Part shown: piece by piece, positions 19,005 through 27,470 of the stretch | How the letters are laid out: every line of letters starts with the position of its first letter | Position numbering within the stretch: the first letter of the stretch is position 1 | Origin: a bacterium | GTDB lineage: Bacteria > Krumholzibacteriota > Krumholzibacteriia > LZORAL124-64-63 | Reading direction: 5' to 3' | DNA: 64,000 nucleotides | NCBI GenBank assembly: GCA_016703265.1 | Contig: JADJCK010000009.1 | Span: 62,001-126,000 of the forward strand | The notes under the pieces: generated by a model | The model's input: only the letters and a program-made list of their open reading frames with translations | What the model was told of the DNA's origin: nothing | Database searches by the model: none | Position numbers and translations under genes: made by a program

Positions 19005-19793
19005 TCAGCCGCGCGGCACGCTCGCCTGGTCGGCCTGCTCCACCGCCCGCGGCGCGGCTTGCACCTGCACTTGCACCTGCACCTCGAGCCACTTGTCCTG
19101 ATCGCGTCTCTCCGGGCCGTTGTAATGCAGGGCGCGGATGTCGCCGACGCTCTCCCACCCGGGGTTGGCGGCCAACCACTCGTGCAACTGCGCCATCCCT
19201 TCCCGGACGCGCTCAAGCGAATAGCCGCCCTGCATGCCGAGCGACAGGTAGGTGGCCTGCTCGGTATCCACGACCACGACCTTCGCGTCCTCGGCATCGG
19301 CGCCCACCGGGCCCAGTTCGGGGGAACGATAGAGGAACGACATCGTCATCGCCTTGAGCGGCGCGGGTTCGGCCGCGACCGGCAACGGCTCACCGCCGAC
19401 CGACAACCCCCGATAGTCCATCTCCACCGGCGATGTCATGGCGATCTCGCGGCGCTGGATGTGGTTGAACAGCGGGAAGAAGGCCATGTTCATGGCGAGG
19501 CCGGCGTTGCCGACCTTCGAGGTGACCTCCGCGCGCCGCAACGACGGATAGGTCTTCAACTCGATGGCGCCCGGCGGAGTCGGTGCCGGGTATCCCACCG
19601 GCAGGGGCGTGGTGATGGCCGCCGAGCCGCTCACCCAGTCGTCACCGATGCGCCGGGAAACGACCTCCGTGTCGCCACCCAGGCGTATCGTTTGGCCCGG
19701 GGCGGGAACCGCCGTCGCGGAACGGGAGGGAGCGGGCGTCGAGACCAGCACCGCCAGCGCGGCGGCGGGCAGGAACTTCAGGCGTTCGTTCAT
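19005..19793 (-). CDS. SOUL haem-binding family protein, exported
   Basis: 262 residues; GGAAGG lies about 8 nt before the ATG. Signal peptide MNERLKFLPAAALAVLVSTP. The SOUL domain is visible as LKTYPSLRRAEVTSK, MAFFPLFNHIQRREIAMTSP and MSFLYRSPELGP. SOUL/HBP proteins bind haem or other tetrapyrroles; bacterial roles are unclear. The C-terminus ends in a short VQVQVQVQ repeat and a charged tail. It has its own promoter just upstream (19862-19890). Monocistronic. Confidence 0.82.
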   Translation of the reverse strand: MNERLKFLPAAALAVLVSTPAPSRSATAVPAPGQTIRLGGDTEVVSRRIGDDWVSGSAAITTPLPVGYPAPTPPGAIELKTYPSLRRAEVTSKVGNAGLAMNMAFFPLFNHIQRREIAMTSPVEMDYRGLSVGGEPLPVAAEPAPLKAMTMSFLYRSPELGPVGADAEDAKVVVVDTEQATYLSLGMQGGYSLERVREGMAQLHEWLAANPGWESVGDIRALHYNGPERRDQDKWLEVQVQVQVQAAPRAVEQADQASVPRG

Positions 19794-19861
19794 CCGTGAC
19801 CTTCCTCAATGGCTGATGGGGTCAGCATGTCGCTGTCTCGACTGTCGATCCGACAGATGAC

Positions 19862-19890
19862 AGTATCGCACAGGGAGCGAGATCTGTCAA
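19862..19890 (-). promoter_or_regulatory. promoter of the SOUL gene
   Basis: Minus strand TTGACA (19890-19885), 17-bp spacer, GATACT (19867-19862), about 69 bases before the start codon. Confidence 0.55.
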
Positions 19891-19951
19891 TTGTTTGTAT
19901 AGAATTTTTCTAGACATTATTGATACACTAACGAGTGGTGCCGGCGGGCAC

Positions 19952-19965
19952 TTGTGCCGGCGCAA
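19952..19965. repeat. TTGYGCCGGCGCAA repeat copy
   Basis: TTGTGCCGGCGCAA in the gap between the SOUL promoter region and the GT39 gene end; identical to the copy at 6411. Confidence 0.6.
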
Positions 19966-20002
19966 CTGTGGCGGCTCCGATCGGGAAGGGCGGCCCGGCG
20001 GA

Positions 20003-21541
20003 TCAGTCGAAATGGCGCAGGTCTTTCCACAGGGCAGACGGTGCAACCTTCAAGCCGCGGCAGTAGATGATGCCAAGTCCCTTTTCGTCCGGGGGTCCCA
20101 GGTCGGCACCAGCCAGGGCGCCGAGGGAGCGCGTTTCGCTGTACATCTGCCCCAGCCACGCCGCGTCGTAGCCGATGAAGACCAGAGGATCGAGGGCCGG
20201 CGACGACTCCCAGAAGGCATAGGCGTTGTGTCCGCTGAGGGCAGGCGCCATCCCGAGCGCGGCGCCGTAGACATCGATGGCTCCAGCCACGCCGTAGTTC
20301 GGTGCCAGGATGCGCAGGCCGGCGCTCTCGGCCGGCGTCAGCGCCTTGCACGCGTCCGCGATCTGGCCGGCGATTTCCTGCCAGCCGAACATGTTCGCCC
20401 AGTCGTCGTTCGGCAGCCGATCCATGATGGCGCCGAGATGACGGGCGGGAATGATCGGCAGGGATAGAGGCGTCATCACGACGTGCGACGCCAGCAGTCC
20501 TGCGGCCACCCGGCCCCAGACGCGCGACCGCTGCCGGGCCAGCAGCCGTTCCACGAGCACGGCACCCCCGGCAAAGAGCATGGGGTAGGTTGGACCCGCG
20601 TAGTACGGCTTGCCGCCGGTGACCAGGAAGATCGCCCACGCGACGGCGATGGCGATACCCAGCGAACGCCAGCGCCGCCCCGCCCGGCTGCCCAGCAGGA
20701 AGGCGAATCCCGCCAGCAGCAACGCGGTGCCCGCGATGGGCCCCGACATGCCGATCTGCGACCGCAGGAATCCCGACGAGCTGAGTTCGTCGTCGGCCCG
20801 GTTGTTGGCGAGGAATTCGAGCAGCGGTCGGCCGTGGTCAAGTTGCCACCGCACGATGGGCACGGCACATCCGGCGGCAATCGCGGCACCGAGCCAGATC
20901 CACCGGCCGCCCAGCAGGCGACGGTCGCGGGTCAGCACCAGTCCCGCCAGCAGCCCGGCACCCCAGACGAGAATCGTCAGCTTCGCCCAAAGGCCCAGCC
21001 CCAACAGCAGCGCGAACACGACCAGCAGCCGTGGCGATGCGCCGTTGATGACCGCGACCAGGACCGCGGCGCTGGCTACCCAGAACAGCTGGTCGAGCGC
21101 GACGGTCTGCATCAGCGAGCCGGACATCAGGTACACCGGTGCCAGCCCGACCGCCAGGGCCGCCAGCAGTTGGGCCCGGCGGCCGCCACCGAAGCGGGAT
21201 GCCAGCCAGCCAGCGAGCAGCACGATCGTGGCGCCGGCGAGGGCGGGCCACAACCGCAGGCCCCAGGGCGAGAGCCCGAACAGGTGCTCGCTCACGGCGC
21301 TCAGCCACGGTGTCAGCGGCGGTTGATCCGGGTAGCCCCAGGCCGGGTGCCGCCCGCAGACCAGATAATAGAGTTCGTCGCGGTGGAACGGGTAGTTGCC
21401 GGCCGTTGCCATGTGGGCCAGGAACTTCATGCCGGCCAGCAACGCGACCGCACGGGACAGCGGTTCGGGCCGGCCGACGGCATCGGGCTTCAAGGCGCTG
21501 GCGACGTTGGACATCGGGCCGGGATCCGTTCGGTGCCGCAT
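20003..21541 (-). CDS. GT39/ArnT-like membrane glycosyltransferase
   Basis: 512 residues, about ten to twelve membrane helices. The N-terminal signature of lipid-linked glycosyltransferases (PMT_2/ArnT) is present: NYPFHRDELYYLVCGRHPAW then GYPDQPPLTPWLSAVSEHLF, with the acidic residues of the first outer loop. Later KPYYAGPTYPMLFAGGAV is also typical. It should move a sugar from a polyprenyl phosphate to lipid A, protein or another envelope target; substrate unknown. The start is either the first ATG at 21541 or the inner one nine codons on; neither has a strong ribosome site. Confidence 0.82.
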   Translation of the reverse strand: MRHRTDPGPMSNVASALKPDAVGRPEPLSRAVALLAGMKFLAHMATAGNYPFHRDELYYLVCGRHPAWGYPDQPPLTPWLSAVSEHLFGLSPWGLRLWPALAGATIVLLAGWLASRFGGGRRAQLLAALAVGLAPVYLMSGSLMQTVALDQLFWVASAAVLVAVINGASPRLLVVFALLLGLGLWAKLTILVWGAGLLAGLVLTRDRRLLGGRWIWLGAAIAAGCAVPIVRWQLDHGRPLLEFLANNRADDELSSSGFLRSQIGMSGPIAGTALLLAGFAFLLGSRAGRRWRSLGIAIAVAWAIFLVTGGKPYYAGPTYPMLFAGGAVLVERLLARQRSRVWGRVAAGLLASHVVMTPLSLPIIPARHLGAIMDRLPNDDWANMFGWQEIAGQIADACKALTPAESAGLRILAPNYGVAGAIDVYGAALGMAPALSGHNAYAFWESSPALDPLVFIGYDAAWLGQMYSETRSLGALAGADLGPPDEKGLGIIYCRGLKVAPSALWKDLRHFD

Positions 21542-21639
21542 GGTAGTCGGATATCGTGAGCGGTCCCCGACGTGAGTTCCGCGAAAATGTTGCAGCGGGG
21601 GCGGTTCACTTCACGTCAGACCCTATGGAGTGACCGGCC

Positions 21640-21755
21640 CCCTTGTCGTATCGTCGCCACCGTCGTTCAGGTGGTAGGCGATGGCGGCCGGGTGGCAAGC
21701 ACCGCAGTCGCGGGTTAGCGCCGAGGCGCCAGAGCCGCATGCGACGAAGGGAGCC
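21640..21755 (+). ncRNA. candidate bridge RNA region of the IS110 element
   Basis: IS110 elements encode a structured bridge RNA in a non-coding end, next to the transposase. This stretch can fold: a stem pairing GTCGCCACC-type bases (about 21652-21662) with GGTGG and GGCGAT (about 21671-21681), leaving internal loops like those that base-pair target and donor DNA. Presence is inferred from family and location; no loop-target match was tested. Confidence 0.3.
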
Positions 21756-21759
21756 GGCA

Positions 21760-22860
21760 ATGAGCAGTATAACCTACGTCGGGCTGGATGTGCACAAGAG
21801 GACGATCGCCGTGGCGATGCTCTGCCCCACGACCGGTGAAGTGAACCAGTGGGAGGTCACGCACGAGCCGACCGCGTTGCGCCGGTTCATCCGCAAGCTC
21901 AAGGCGTACGCCCCGTTGCGCTGCGTCTACGAGGCCGGGCCGACCGGCTATGGCCTGCAGCGGCAGCTCCAGGCAGCCGGGATCGAGTGCATGATCGCCG
22001 CCCCGTCGCTGATCCCGGTCCGCCACGGCGACCGGATCAAGACCGACCATCGGGACGCCCGCAAGCTGGCCGAGTTGCACAGCGCCGGGCTACTGACGGC
22101 CGTTCACCCGCCGACCGAGGACGAGGAAGCGGTCCGGGACCTGTGTCGCTGTCGCGAGGACGCGCAGTTGGACCTGGTGCGGGCCCGGCACCGGCTGGGC
22201 AAGTTCCTGCTGCGTCGCAGCCTGAGCTTCCACGCCGGGTACCTGTGGTCCCAGCAGCACCGGTACTGGCTCCACGGGTTGAAGTTCGAGCGACCGGCCG
22301 ACCAGATCGTATTCCAGGATTACCTGCTGGCGCTCGAGCAGCAAGAGGCACGGGTCGCCGCACTGGACGAGCAACTGGCCACTGCGGCGGAACAGGAGCC
22401 GTACCGCACGCCGGTCGCCCATCTGCGCTGCTTCCGGGGTATCGATACAGTCACCGCACTGTGCCTGACCGCGGAGTTGCACGACGTGCGGAGGTTCACC
22501 ACGGCACCTTCCCTGATGGCCTACCTCGGGCTGGTGCCGTGCGAGTACAGCAGCGGCGACCATCGACGACGAGGTGGCATCACCAAGACGGGCAACCGGC
22601 ACCTGCGCCGCCTGCTGATCGAGACCGCCTGGCACTATCGGCACAAGCCCACCGTGGGCGTTAAGCTGGCCAAGCGCCGACGCGGTCAACCGGCGGCGGT
22701 GATCGCCAGGGCTGACCGCGCACAACAGCGCTTGTGCCGGCAGTACAGACTGATGACGGGCAAGGGCAAGCACCACAACACCATCGTCGTGGCCATCGCA
22801 CGCATGTTGATCGGGTACGTGTGGGAGACGCTGCGCGAGGCACAGCCCAGCGAGGCCTGA
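21760..22860 (+). CDS. IS110-family DEDD transposase
   Basis: 366 residues from an ATG with GAAGGGAG upstream; the open frame extends back to 21643 but only through the non-coding end. N-terminal RuvC-like domain: TYVGLDVHKRTIAVAM (first Asp), CVYEAGPTGYGLQRQL (Glu), IKTDHRDARKLAELH (two Asp). C-terminal Tnp_20 domain: LRCFRGIDTVTALCL, LMAYLGLVPCEYSSG (with the catalytic Ser region) and RRRGGITKTGNRHLRRLLIE. All key motifs and full length are present, so it may be active. It is the only intact transposase in the window. Confidence 0.93.
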   Translation: MSSITYVGLDVHKRTIAVAMLCPTTGEVNQWEVTHEPTALRRFIRKLKAYAPLRCVYEAGPTGYGLQRQLQAAGIECMIAAPSLIPVRHGDRIKTDHRDARKLAELHSAGLLTAVHPPTEDEEAVRDLCRCREDAQLDLVRARHRLGKFLLRRSLSFHAGYLWSQQHRYWLHGLKFERPADQIVFQDYLLALEQQEARVAALDEQLATAAEQEPYRTPVAHLRCFRGIDTVTALCLTAELHDVRRFTTAPSLMAYLGLVPCEYSSGDHRRRGGITKTGNRHLRRLLIETAWHYRHKPTVGVKLAKRRRGQPAAVIARADRAQQRLCRQYRLMTGKGKHHNTIVVAIARMLIGYVWETLREAQPSEA

Positions 22861-23013
22861 ACACGATCGAACCGGCAGCCGGAGACGACGGATGAGAGCA
22901 GGCACGATCCAGAGAACCCGCGTTACCGTTGTGCGACTGGACTCCAACGTCCAGACTCACGATTTCAGAGTGCGGTACCTCACGACGGAGCACGGTCATG
23001 CGGCACGGCACCG

Positions 23014-23027
23014 GTGCGCCGGCGCAA
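23014..23027. repeat. TTGYGCCGGCGCAA repeat copy (variant)
   Basis: GTGCGCCGGCGCAA, one base from the perfect palindrome at 31701, in the IS110 right flank. Confidence 0.5.
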
Positions 23028-23107
23028 CCCGCGTATATCAGAGTGACTCGTCGTCGAAGCGTCCTGCCTCATCCGCCTTCTCTGGCTGCCGGAATCGCCA
23101 ACCCGAA

Positions 23108-23146
23108 AGAGAAAGGCCGCCTCCCCGGAAGAAGACGGCCTTGACA
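23108..23146 (-). terminator. rho-independent terminator
   Basis: On the minus strand AAGGCCG ... CGGCCTT closes a stem of 7 bp, followed by TCTCTTT. It lies 15 bases after the stop of the 23161 gene. Confidence 0.65.
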
Positions 23147-23160
23147 AGGGTCACTCCATA

Positions 23161-23748
23161 TCAGCGGTACAGGCCCTTGATCGCGCCGAAGCTGAGCGAT
23201 TCCGCTGCCACCGGGCAGGTCGGGCTGTTCCAGCCAGCCACCGGGATGCTCACATGTCCGGACGACACGCCGCAGCAGCGGACCGTCCCGTCGACGCTCC
23301 AGACAACGGGGCCCGGGCAGGTTCCGTACGGGGGCACCGGCGGCCGGATGTAGAAGGCCAGATGCCCCGCCGCCTGCAGCATGACCTGGAACGTGGCCAA
23401 CACGATGTGGCCGCTGGCCACCGGGTACGGGGACTCTCCGCCGACCAGGAAACCATCGAGCGCGGCATCGATGTCCAGCCGCCCGCCCAGGTCCGTCGAG
23501 AGCACGAAATGCGGCGCCCCCACCATGGAGACGCGGCAGGCGAAGCCGCCGGTCGGCGCCGACGGGTTGGCCAGCAGCAGGTAGGCGGGCTGGATAATGA
23601 ACGGGTTCAGGGCGGCACAGTTGGTGTTGCCGGCCGTGTCGAAGTAGATCCCCATCGAGTCACGGTCCGGGTCCAGTCCGGCGAACGCGGCCGGGCCGGC
23701 CAGCGCGGCCAGCACGATCGGCAGGAACAGGCGCAGGCATCGCTTCAT
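23161..23748 (-). CDS. small exported protein with LSFGAIKGLYR tail
   Basis: 195 residues; GGGAGG about 8 nt before the ATG. Signal peptide MKRCLRLFLPIVLAALAGPA. The mature start, SMGIYFDTAGNTNC followed by IIQPAYLLLANPSAPTGGFA, parallels the broken gene at 31719 (SIGIYTTAS..., ISIYFVW, SPALVPNRLAF), so the two are paralogues. The domain is probably a beta-sandwich with several Cys. The end, AESLSFGAIKGLYR, is the short tail shared by five exported proteins here. Unknown function, likely outside the inner membrane. Confidence 0.72.
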   Translation of the reverse strand: MKRCLRLFLPIVLAALAGPAAFAGLDPDRDSMGIYFDTAGNTNCAALNPFIIQPAYLLLANPSAPTGGFACRVSMVGAPHFVLSTDLGGRLDIDAALDGFLVGGESPYPVASGHIVLATFQVMLQAAGHLAFYIRPPVPPYGTCPGPVVWSVDGTVRCCGVSSGHVSIPVAGWNSPTCPVAAESLSFGAIKGLYR

Positions 23749-24066
23749 GGGATCGACCTCCCGGGTTTTTCATGCGTATCGCTCGTCACGTCGCGGCGAT
23801 CCGCGCCCCGGCTACGCGCAGCGGGCGGGAACGCGGTCGATGGGATCTCCCGCCACAACTGTCCCACATCCAACAAGGCAAAGTCAACCGGACCGACCAG
23901 CATCTCCGGACGGCGCGGTCAGATGGGCGAACGGCAGCGTGCCGCGGCGCGGCGACGTTTGCAACCCGCCGGCGCCGGGGGTCGTATTCATGGTTGGCCC
24001 TGTCGCATGGACGGCGCGTATCAGTCGCTGGATGATTCCGTTCCCGCAGCAGTCCCGGAGGATTTC
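23749..24066. other. divergent intergenic region, no gene seen
   Basis: 318 bases between a leftward and a rightward gene. An open frame runs through it into the next gene but has no ribosome site or recognisable sequence. Promoters for both genes should be here; none is obvious. Confidence 0.5.
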
Positions 24067-25548
24067 GTGAAATACCTGCGCCTGGCTCTGGTCATCGCCG
24101 TACTCGTGGCCGGCTTGGGTTGGGGCCTGGCGAAACTGGACGGGCCCGCCCCACATTCCGGGAACCCTGCGGCGCTGGCCCTCTGCGATGACGGCACCAG
24201 GGATCTGAACGCGCTGCGCCTGCAGGACGCCGTACGGAAGCTGGGGCAGTGCCTGGAGATGGATCCATCGCTGGCCGAGGCGGCGATCGCGCGCACCATG
24301 GCCTTCTATCGCCTCGGTGAGCGCCGGAATATGAAGGTGGAACTGGCGCGCGCCGACAGCCTGGTCCAGGCGATCCGGGACGACGACCGCCGCATGGTGG
24401 CCCAACTCCGGATGGGCGCTTTCCGCCGCAGCCGCTTCTTCACCGACCGTGATTCGCTGCTGGCGCGCCTGCGGAAAGAACAGCCGAAGAACATTCACGT
24501 CCTGGTGGCCGTGGCAGCCCAGGCCATGCGCGTCGACGACCAGGACGCGGCCGAACAGGCCTGGCTGGACATACTCGACATCGATCCGAACTACGCCATC
24601 AGCTACAACATGCTCGGCTACATGGAACTCGGTCGCGGCCGCTTCGACGAGGCCATTGACCACATGCAGAAGTATGCGTTCCTGTCGCCCGGGCTGGCGA
24701 ATGCGCGCGACTCGCTGGGCGAAATCCTGATGGTGATGGGCCGCTACGAGGAGGCGGAAGCCGAATTCCTGGCTTCGGTCTCCATGCAGCCCGACTTCTA
24801 CCAGTCGCTGATCAATCTGGGCGGAAGCTACCTCGTGCGCGGGCAGATCGCGCGCGGTATGGACATCCTGGAAAAGGTGCGCACACAGGTCGCCGGTTCC
24901 GACCTGGAGATGCTGGTGGACCTCATGATCATCCGCACCTTCCGCGAACTCGGTCTGGTGGAAGAAACGGAGCGCGCAACGGCCAGCTACATCAGTCGCT
25001 ATCCCGACGACAAGCTCAGCGTGCGGATGCGCTGTTTCCGGCTTGCCGAGCAGGGGCAGGCGGACCGGGGCCGGGCCGTCGTCGACTCCTCTCTGGCGGT
25101 CTGGCGCGAGGACGGAGACGATCAGGATGCCGGGGAAGCCGTCGAGGTCATCGGCAGAGACGACTTCCAGTTCGAGGCCCGCGTTGCCGACGCCCGGGGC
25201 GATGTCCAGGCCGGAGCCGGCGCCTGGCGGCGCGCCATCGAGGCGCTGGCCGCCAAGCCTTATCACGAACGATGGTATCTGCACCGACGACTGGCGGCCG
25301 ACCTGCTGGCCGGCGGTGACGCGGCATCGGCGCTCGTGGAGTTGGATCGCATGCTCGCGGTCAATCCGCGGCTGGTCGCGGCGCTGGTCCTGAAGGTGGA
25401 GTGCCATCTGGAACTTCAGCAGGGCACTGCCGCGCGGGCCGCCCTGGAGCGACTGAAGTGGTGCCTCGGCGGATCGGATCCGGAATTTCCGGCGCGCAGG
25501 GAAGTGGACCGGCTCGAGGCGCGGATGTCCGCCCTGGCTGGAGGCTGA
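24067..25548 (+). CDS. membrane-anchored TPR protein
   Basis: 493 residues from a GTG with GGAGG six nt upstream; the much longer open frame before it (from 23254) crosses the gene on the other strand and lacks a site. N-terminal membrane anchor (YLRLALVIAVLVAGLGWGLA). The rest is a chain of degenerate TPRs, for instance AVRKLGQCLEMDPSLAEAAI, WLDILDIDPNYAISYNMLGY, AIDHMQKYAFLSPGLANARD, EAEAEFLASVSMQPDFYQSL and ALVELDRMLAVNPRLVAAL. No enzyme motif. It probably acts as a periplasmic protein-protein scaffold. Confidence 0.75.
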   Translation: MKYLRLALVIAVLVAGLGWGLAKLDGPAPHSGNPAALALCDDGTRDLNALRLQDAVRKLGQCLEMDPSLAEAAIARTMAFYRLGERRNMKVELARADSLVQAIRDDDRRMVAQLRMGAFRRSRFFTDRDSLLARLRKEQPKNIHVLVAVAAQAMRVDDQDAAEQAWLDILDIDPNYAISYNMLGYMELGRGRFDEAIDHMQKYAFLSPGLANARDSLGEILMVMGRYEEAEAEFLASVSMQPDFYQSLINLGGSYLVRGQIARGMDILEKVRTQVAGSDLEMLVDLMIIRTFRELGLVEETERATASYISRYPDDKLSVRMRCFRLAEQGQADRGRAVVDSSLAVWREDGDDQDAGEAVEVIGRDDFQFEARVADARGDVQAGAGAWRRAIEALAAKPYHERWYLHRRLAADLLAGGDAASALVELDRMLAVNPRLVAALVLKVECHLELQQGTAARAALERLKWCLGGSDPEFPARREVDRLEARMSALAGG

Positions 25549-25614
25549 CCGCGCTACACTTACGGAAGGAAGCCGACAGCCTTGGGCGCGGTCCGGCGTG
25601 ACCGAATGCGGAAG

Positions 25615-25870
25615 ATGGCAGACATGGCGCCGTCCGGTGTCAAAGTATACTACGACGGCCTCTGCCAACTGTGCTCACGCGAGGTGGAGCATTACCGGCG
25701 GGAGTCGGGCGCCGAGGGCCTCGATCCGATCCGCGTCCATCGCGCCATGCATGTCAGGAAGTCCGACGGGACGCTGGCGGTCGGATCTTCGCCGCCGCCA
25801 GGCCCTGGCTCCCCAAGCGCAAGCGGCCATGCGGGCCGAGCACTTGATGCGCGTCAGACGTGCCTGATCC
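25615..25870 (+). pseudogene. DCC (DUF393) thiol oxidoreductase remnant
   Basis: The start reads SGVKVYYDGLCQLCSREVEH, the DxLCxLC motif of the DCC/DUF393 family, and later GLDPIRVHRAMHVRKSDGT, which in full proteins lies some 20 residues further on. The middle segment is missing at a GAE-G(LD) joint, and after LAVG the expected Ile-rich end is lost to another frame. An internal deletion plus a broken end make it non-functional. The remains overlap the end of the DUF1801 gene. Confidence 0.65.
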
Positions 25871-26327
25871 ACGATTTCGCAATGGCCTTCAGGGCCGGGA
25901 GATTGGCCTTGAGCTGGGCGCCGCTACCGAGCGTGGCCATCGCGCGATCCTTGCCGAGCCATTTCAGCAGGCCTTTCGTGTCGGGGATGGCGTTGGCCGG
26001 CGCCTCCTTCCCCGGCTTGGCGCCGAGATGCATGATCAGCTGGACGGTGTCCTTTGAGCGCAGGTTCACGGTCGCGAACCACTCGGTGGTCCGGAACGAC
26101 AGCGCGTTCCACTTCACGCCGTCGCTGATGGACTTGTCGGCGGAGAGGATCGTCTTGCGGACGGCTTCGAAATCGGCCTTCAGCGGGTGCTCAAGGGCGG
26201 CGAGGAAGTCGTTTGCTGAGGGCTCGGGCCGCTTTGCCTTTGCAATGACCTTCGCGGGATCCTTCGCAGGCTTCGGCGCGGACTTCTTCGCCGGCGCCTT
26301 GGGCGCGACCGTCTTCGTCTTCGTCAC
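25854..26327 (-). CDS. DUF1801 (YdhG-like) protein with Lys/Ala-rich N-tail
   Basis: 157 residues. The first 40 are a Lys/Ala/Pro-rich tail (TKTKTVAPKAPAKKSAPKPA), which could bind nucleic acid. The core is DUF1801: FLAALEHPLKADFEAVRKTI, SDGVKWNALSFRTTEWFATV and DTVQLIMHLGAKPGKEAPA. The family has an unknown function. ATG at 26327 with GGGAGG about 7 nt upstream. Confidence 0.75.
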   Translation of the reverse strand: MTKTKTVAPKAPAKKSAPKPAKDPAKVIAKAKRPEPSANDFLAALEHPLKADFEAVRKTILSADKSISDGVKWNALSFRTTEWFATVNLRSKDTVQLIMHLGAKPGKEAPANAIPDTKGLLKWLGKDRAMATLGSGAQLKANLPALKAIAKSWIRHV

Positions 26328-26676
26328 TTTGTGGACCTCCCGGTCCCTGTTGCAGGTCGTCCGCGCGCCACACTCTTGCGGCTAGTAGAAAGAACCACCA
26401 TATCCCCCGATCCACAGCCGCTCCACGCCCCGTGATTGTCCCATGGAGCCGCCAGCCCGTCAATCCGCCGGCATCGCCGCGTGTCCGGGCGGCCAGTTGT
26501 CGGCTGTCTTTCGACGCCTGATGTCGGGAGCAAGACGCCATTGATTCCCGCATCGCAATATTAATCGAGCCATGGTACGGTTCCGGTGCCATCGGGCGCG
26601 CGCCTCGCCGAACTCGCTGGCGGAAGGGAGTCCCCCGCCGCTGCGCCGCCCGCCGATCCCGAAGAAAGGCGACACC
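26328..26676. other. divergent intergenic region with IS91 scrap
   Basis: Holds the IS91-related repeat at 26385-26475 and the upstream region of the next gene. No intact gene seen. Confidence 0.5.
26385..26475 (-). repeat. IS91-element end remnant, copy A
   Basis: About 85 bases closely similar to 30108-30200 (shared string GGAGCCGCCAGCCCGTCAAT). The minus-strand translation RRIDGLAAPW continues the transposase C-terminal remnant seen in copy B. The end carries GATATGGTGGTT, as at the element end near 8160. Confidence 0.6.
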
Positions 26677-27300
26677 ATGAAGTCCGTGTTGGCGATCCTC
26701 GTCGCATGTTCCCTGGCTGGAGTGTCTCTGGCCGACTCACCGATCTTCTTTTCGGAATACATCGAAGGCTCGAGCAACAACAAAGCCGTGGAGATCTACA
26801 ACAACACCAATCAGCCGATCGATCTGAGTCAGGTCGTGGTGGAGCGCTACAATAACGGCAGCACGACGCTATCCTACACTGCGACCCTCTCCGGCACGCT
26901 GGCCGCCGGCGACGTCTGGGTCATCGCCAACGCCGCCTCGGTGCAGGCCATCCTCGACGTCGCCGACGACGTCGTGCACAGCGAGTTCACCTTCTATAAC
27001 GGCGACGACGTCCTCCTGTTGTACTGGGACGGCATTCTCCAGGATTCGATAGGCCGGCTTGGCGAGGACCCGGGCATCGAATGGGGTACCGGTACCGCCA
27101 CGACGCTGAATCACACTCTCGTGCGCAAGGCGAGCGATTGCACCGGCGACATCGACTCCAGTGACGTCTACGATCCCGCCGTGAATTACGATGGCTTTGC
27201 CCTCGACACGTTCACGGATCTGGGGACGCACACGAACAACTGCACCATCGTGGCCGCCGAATCGTCGACATGGGGTGCGGTCAAGGGTTTGTTCCGCTGA
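26677..27300 (+). CDS. exported lamin-tail-domain protein with STWGAVKGLFR tail
   Basis: 207 residues; AAAGG 9 nt before the ATG; the open frame before it is shadow. Signal peptide MKSVLAILVACSLAGVSLA. The mature start IFFSEYIEGSSNNKAVEIYN then IDLSQVVVERYNNG, and later TATLSGTLAAGDVWVIAN with DDVLLLYWDGILQDSIGRLG, is a lamin tail domain (LTD), an Ig-like fold often found in secreted bacterial proteins. The last residues AAESSTWGAVKGLFR are the best example of the shared short tail. Likely surface protein. A strong hairpin follows. Confidence 0.82.
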   Translation: MKSVLAILVACSLAGVSLADSPIFFSEYIEGSSNNKAVEIYNNTNQPIDLSQVVVERYNNGSTTLSYTATLSGTLAAGDVWVIANAASVQAILDVADDVVHSEFTFYNGDDVLLLYWDGILQDSIGRLGEDPGIEWGTGTATTLNHTLVRKASDCTGDIDSSDVYDPAVNYDGFALDTFTDLGTHTNNCTIVAAESSTWGAVKGLFR

Positions 27301-27369
27301 TCCGGAACGGCCGGCGCGACGCCTCCGCGAAGCCGACACCGGTCGCGCGACAGGATGAGTCCGTGGATA

Positions 27370-27406
27370 GTAAGCTCCCCCTCCCTTGGCGGGAGGGGGA
27401 GCTTAC
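27370..27406. terminator. long perfect hairpin between converging genes
   Basis: 16-bp perfect stem GTAAGCTCCCCCTCCC / GGGAGGGGGAGCTTAC around TTGGC. It lacks a T-run, so it may be a bidirectional terminator or a mobile hairpin. Confidence 0.55.
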
Positions 27407-27470
27407 GGCATGACGGCGCGATCCGGGACCTCGATATCGACTTCTTTGCCATCCTGAGTCGGCTGTTGCG

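Larger units (their letters stand above)
21600..22900 (+). mobile_element. IS110-family insertion sequence (edges approximate)
   Basis: One intact DEDD transposase with about 120-160 bases of non-coding flank before it. IS110 elements lack classical terminal repeats, so I cannot fix the ends. Confidence 0.7.
22861..23160. other. IS110 right flank and intergenic DNA
   Basis: No gene. It holds the element's right non-coding end, a GTGCGCCGGCGCAA palindrome copy and the terminator of the next gene. A 12-bp string GGTCACTCCATA (23149-23160) is the inverse of TATGGAGTGACC at 21624-21635. Confidence 0.5.

Noticed and set aside
19040..19090. Short tandem repeat (CTGCACTTGCACTTGC-like)
   Set aside because: It simply encodes the VQVQVQVQ tail of the SOUL protein; no separate element.
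23254..24066. Upstream extension of the TPR gene
   Set aside because: It overlaps the opposite-strand 23161 gene, has no ribosome site, and the GTG at 24067 has GGAGG.
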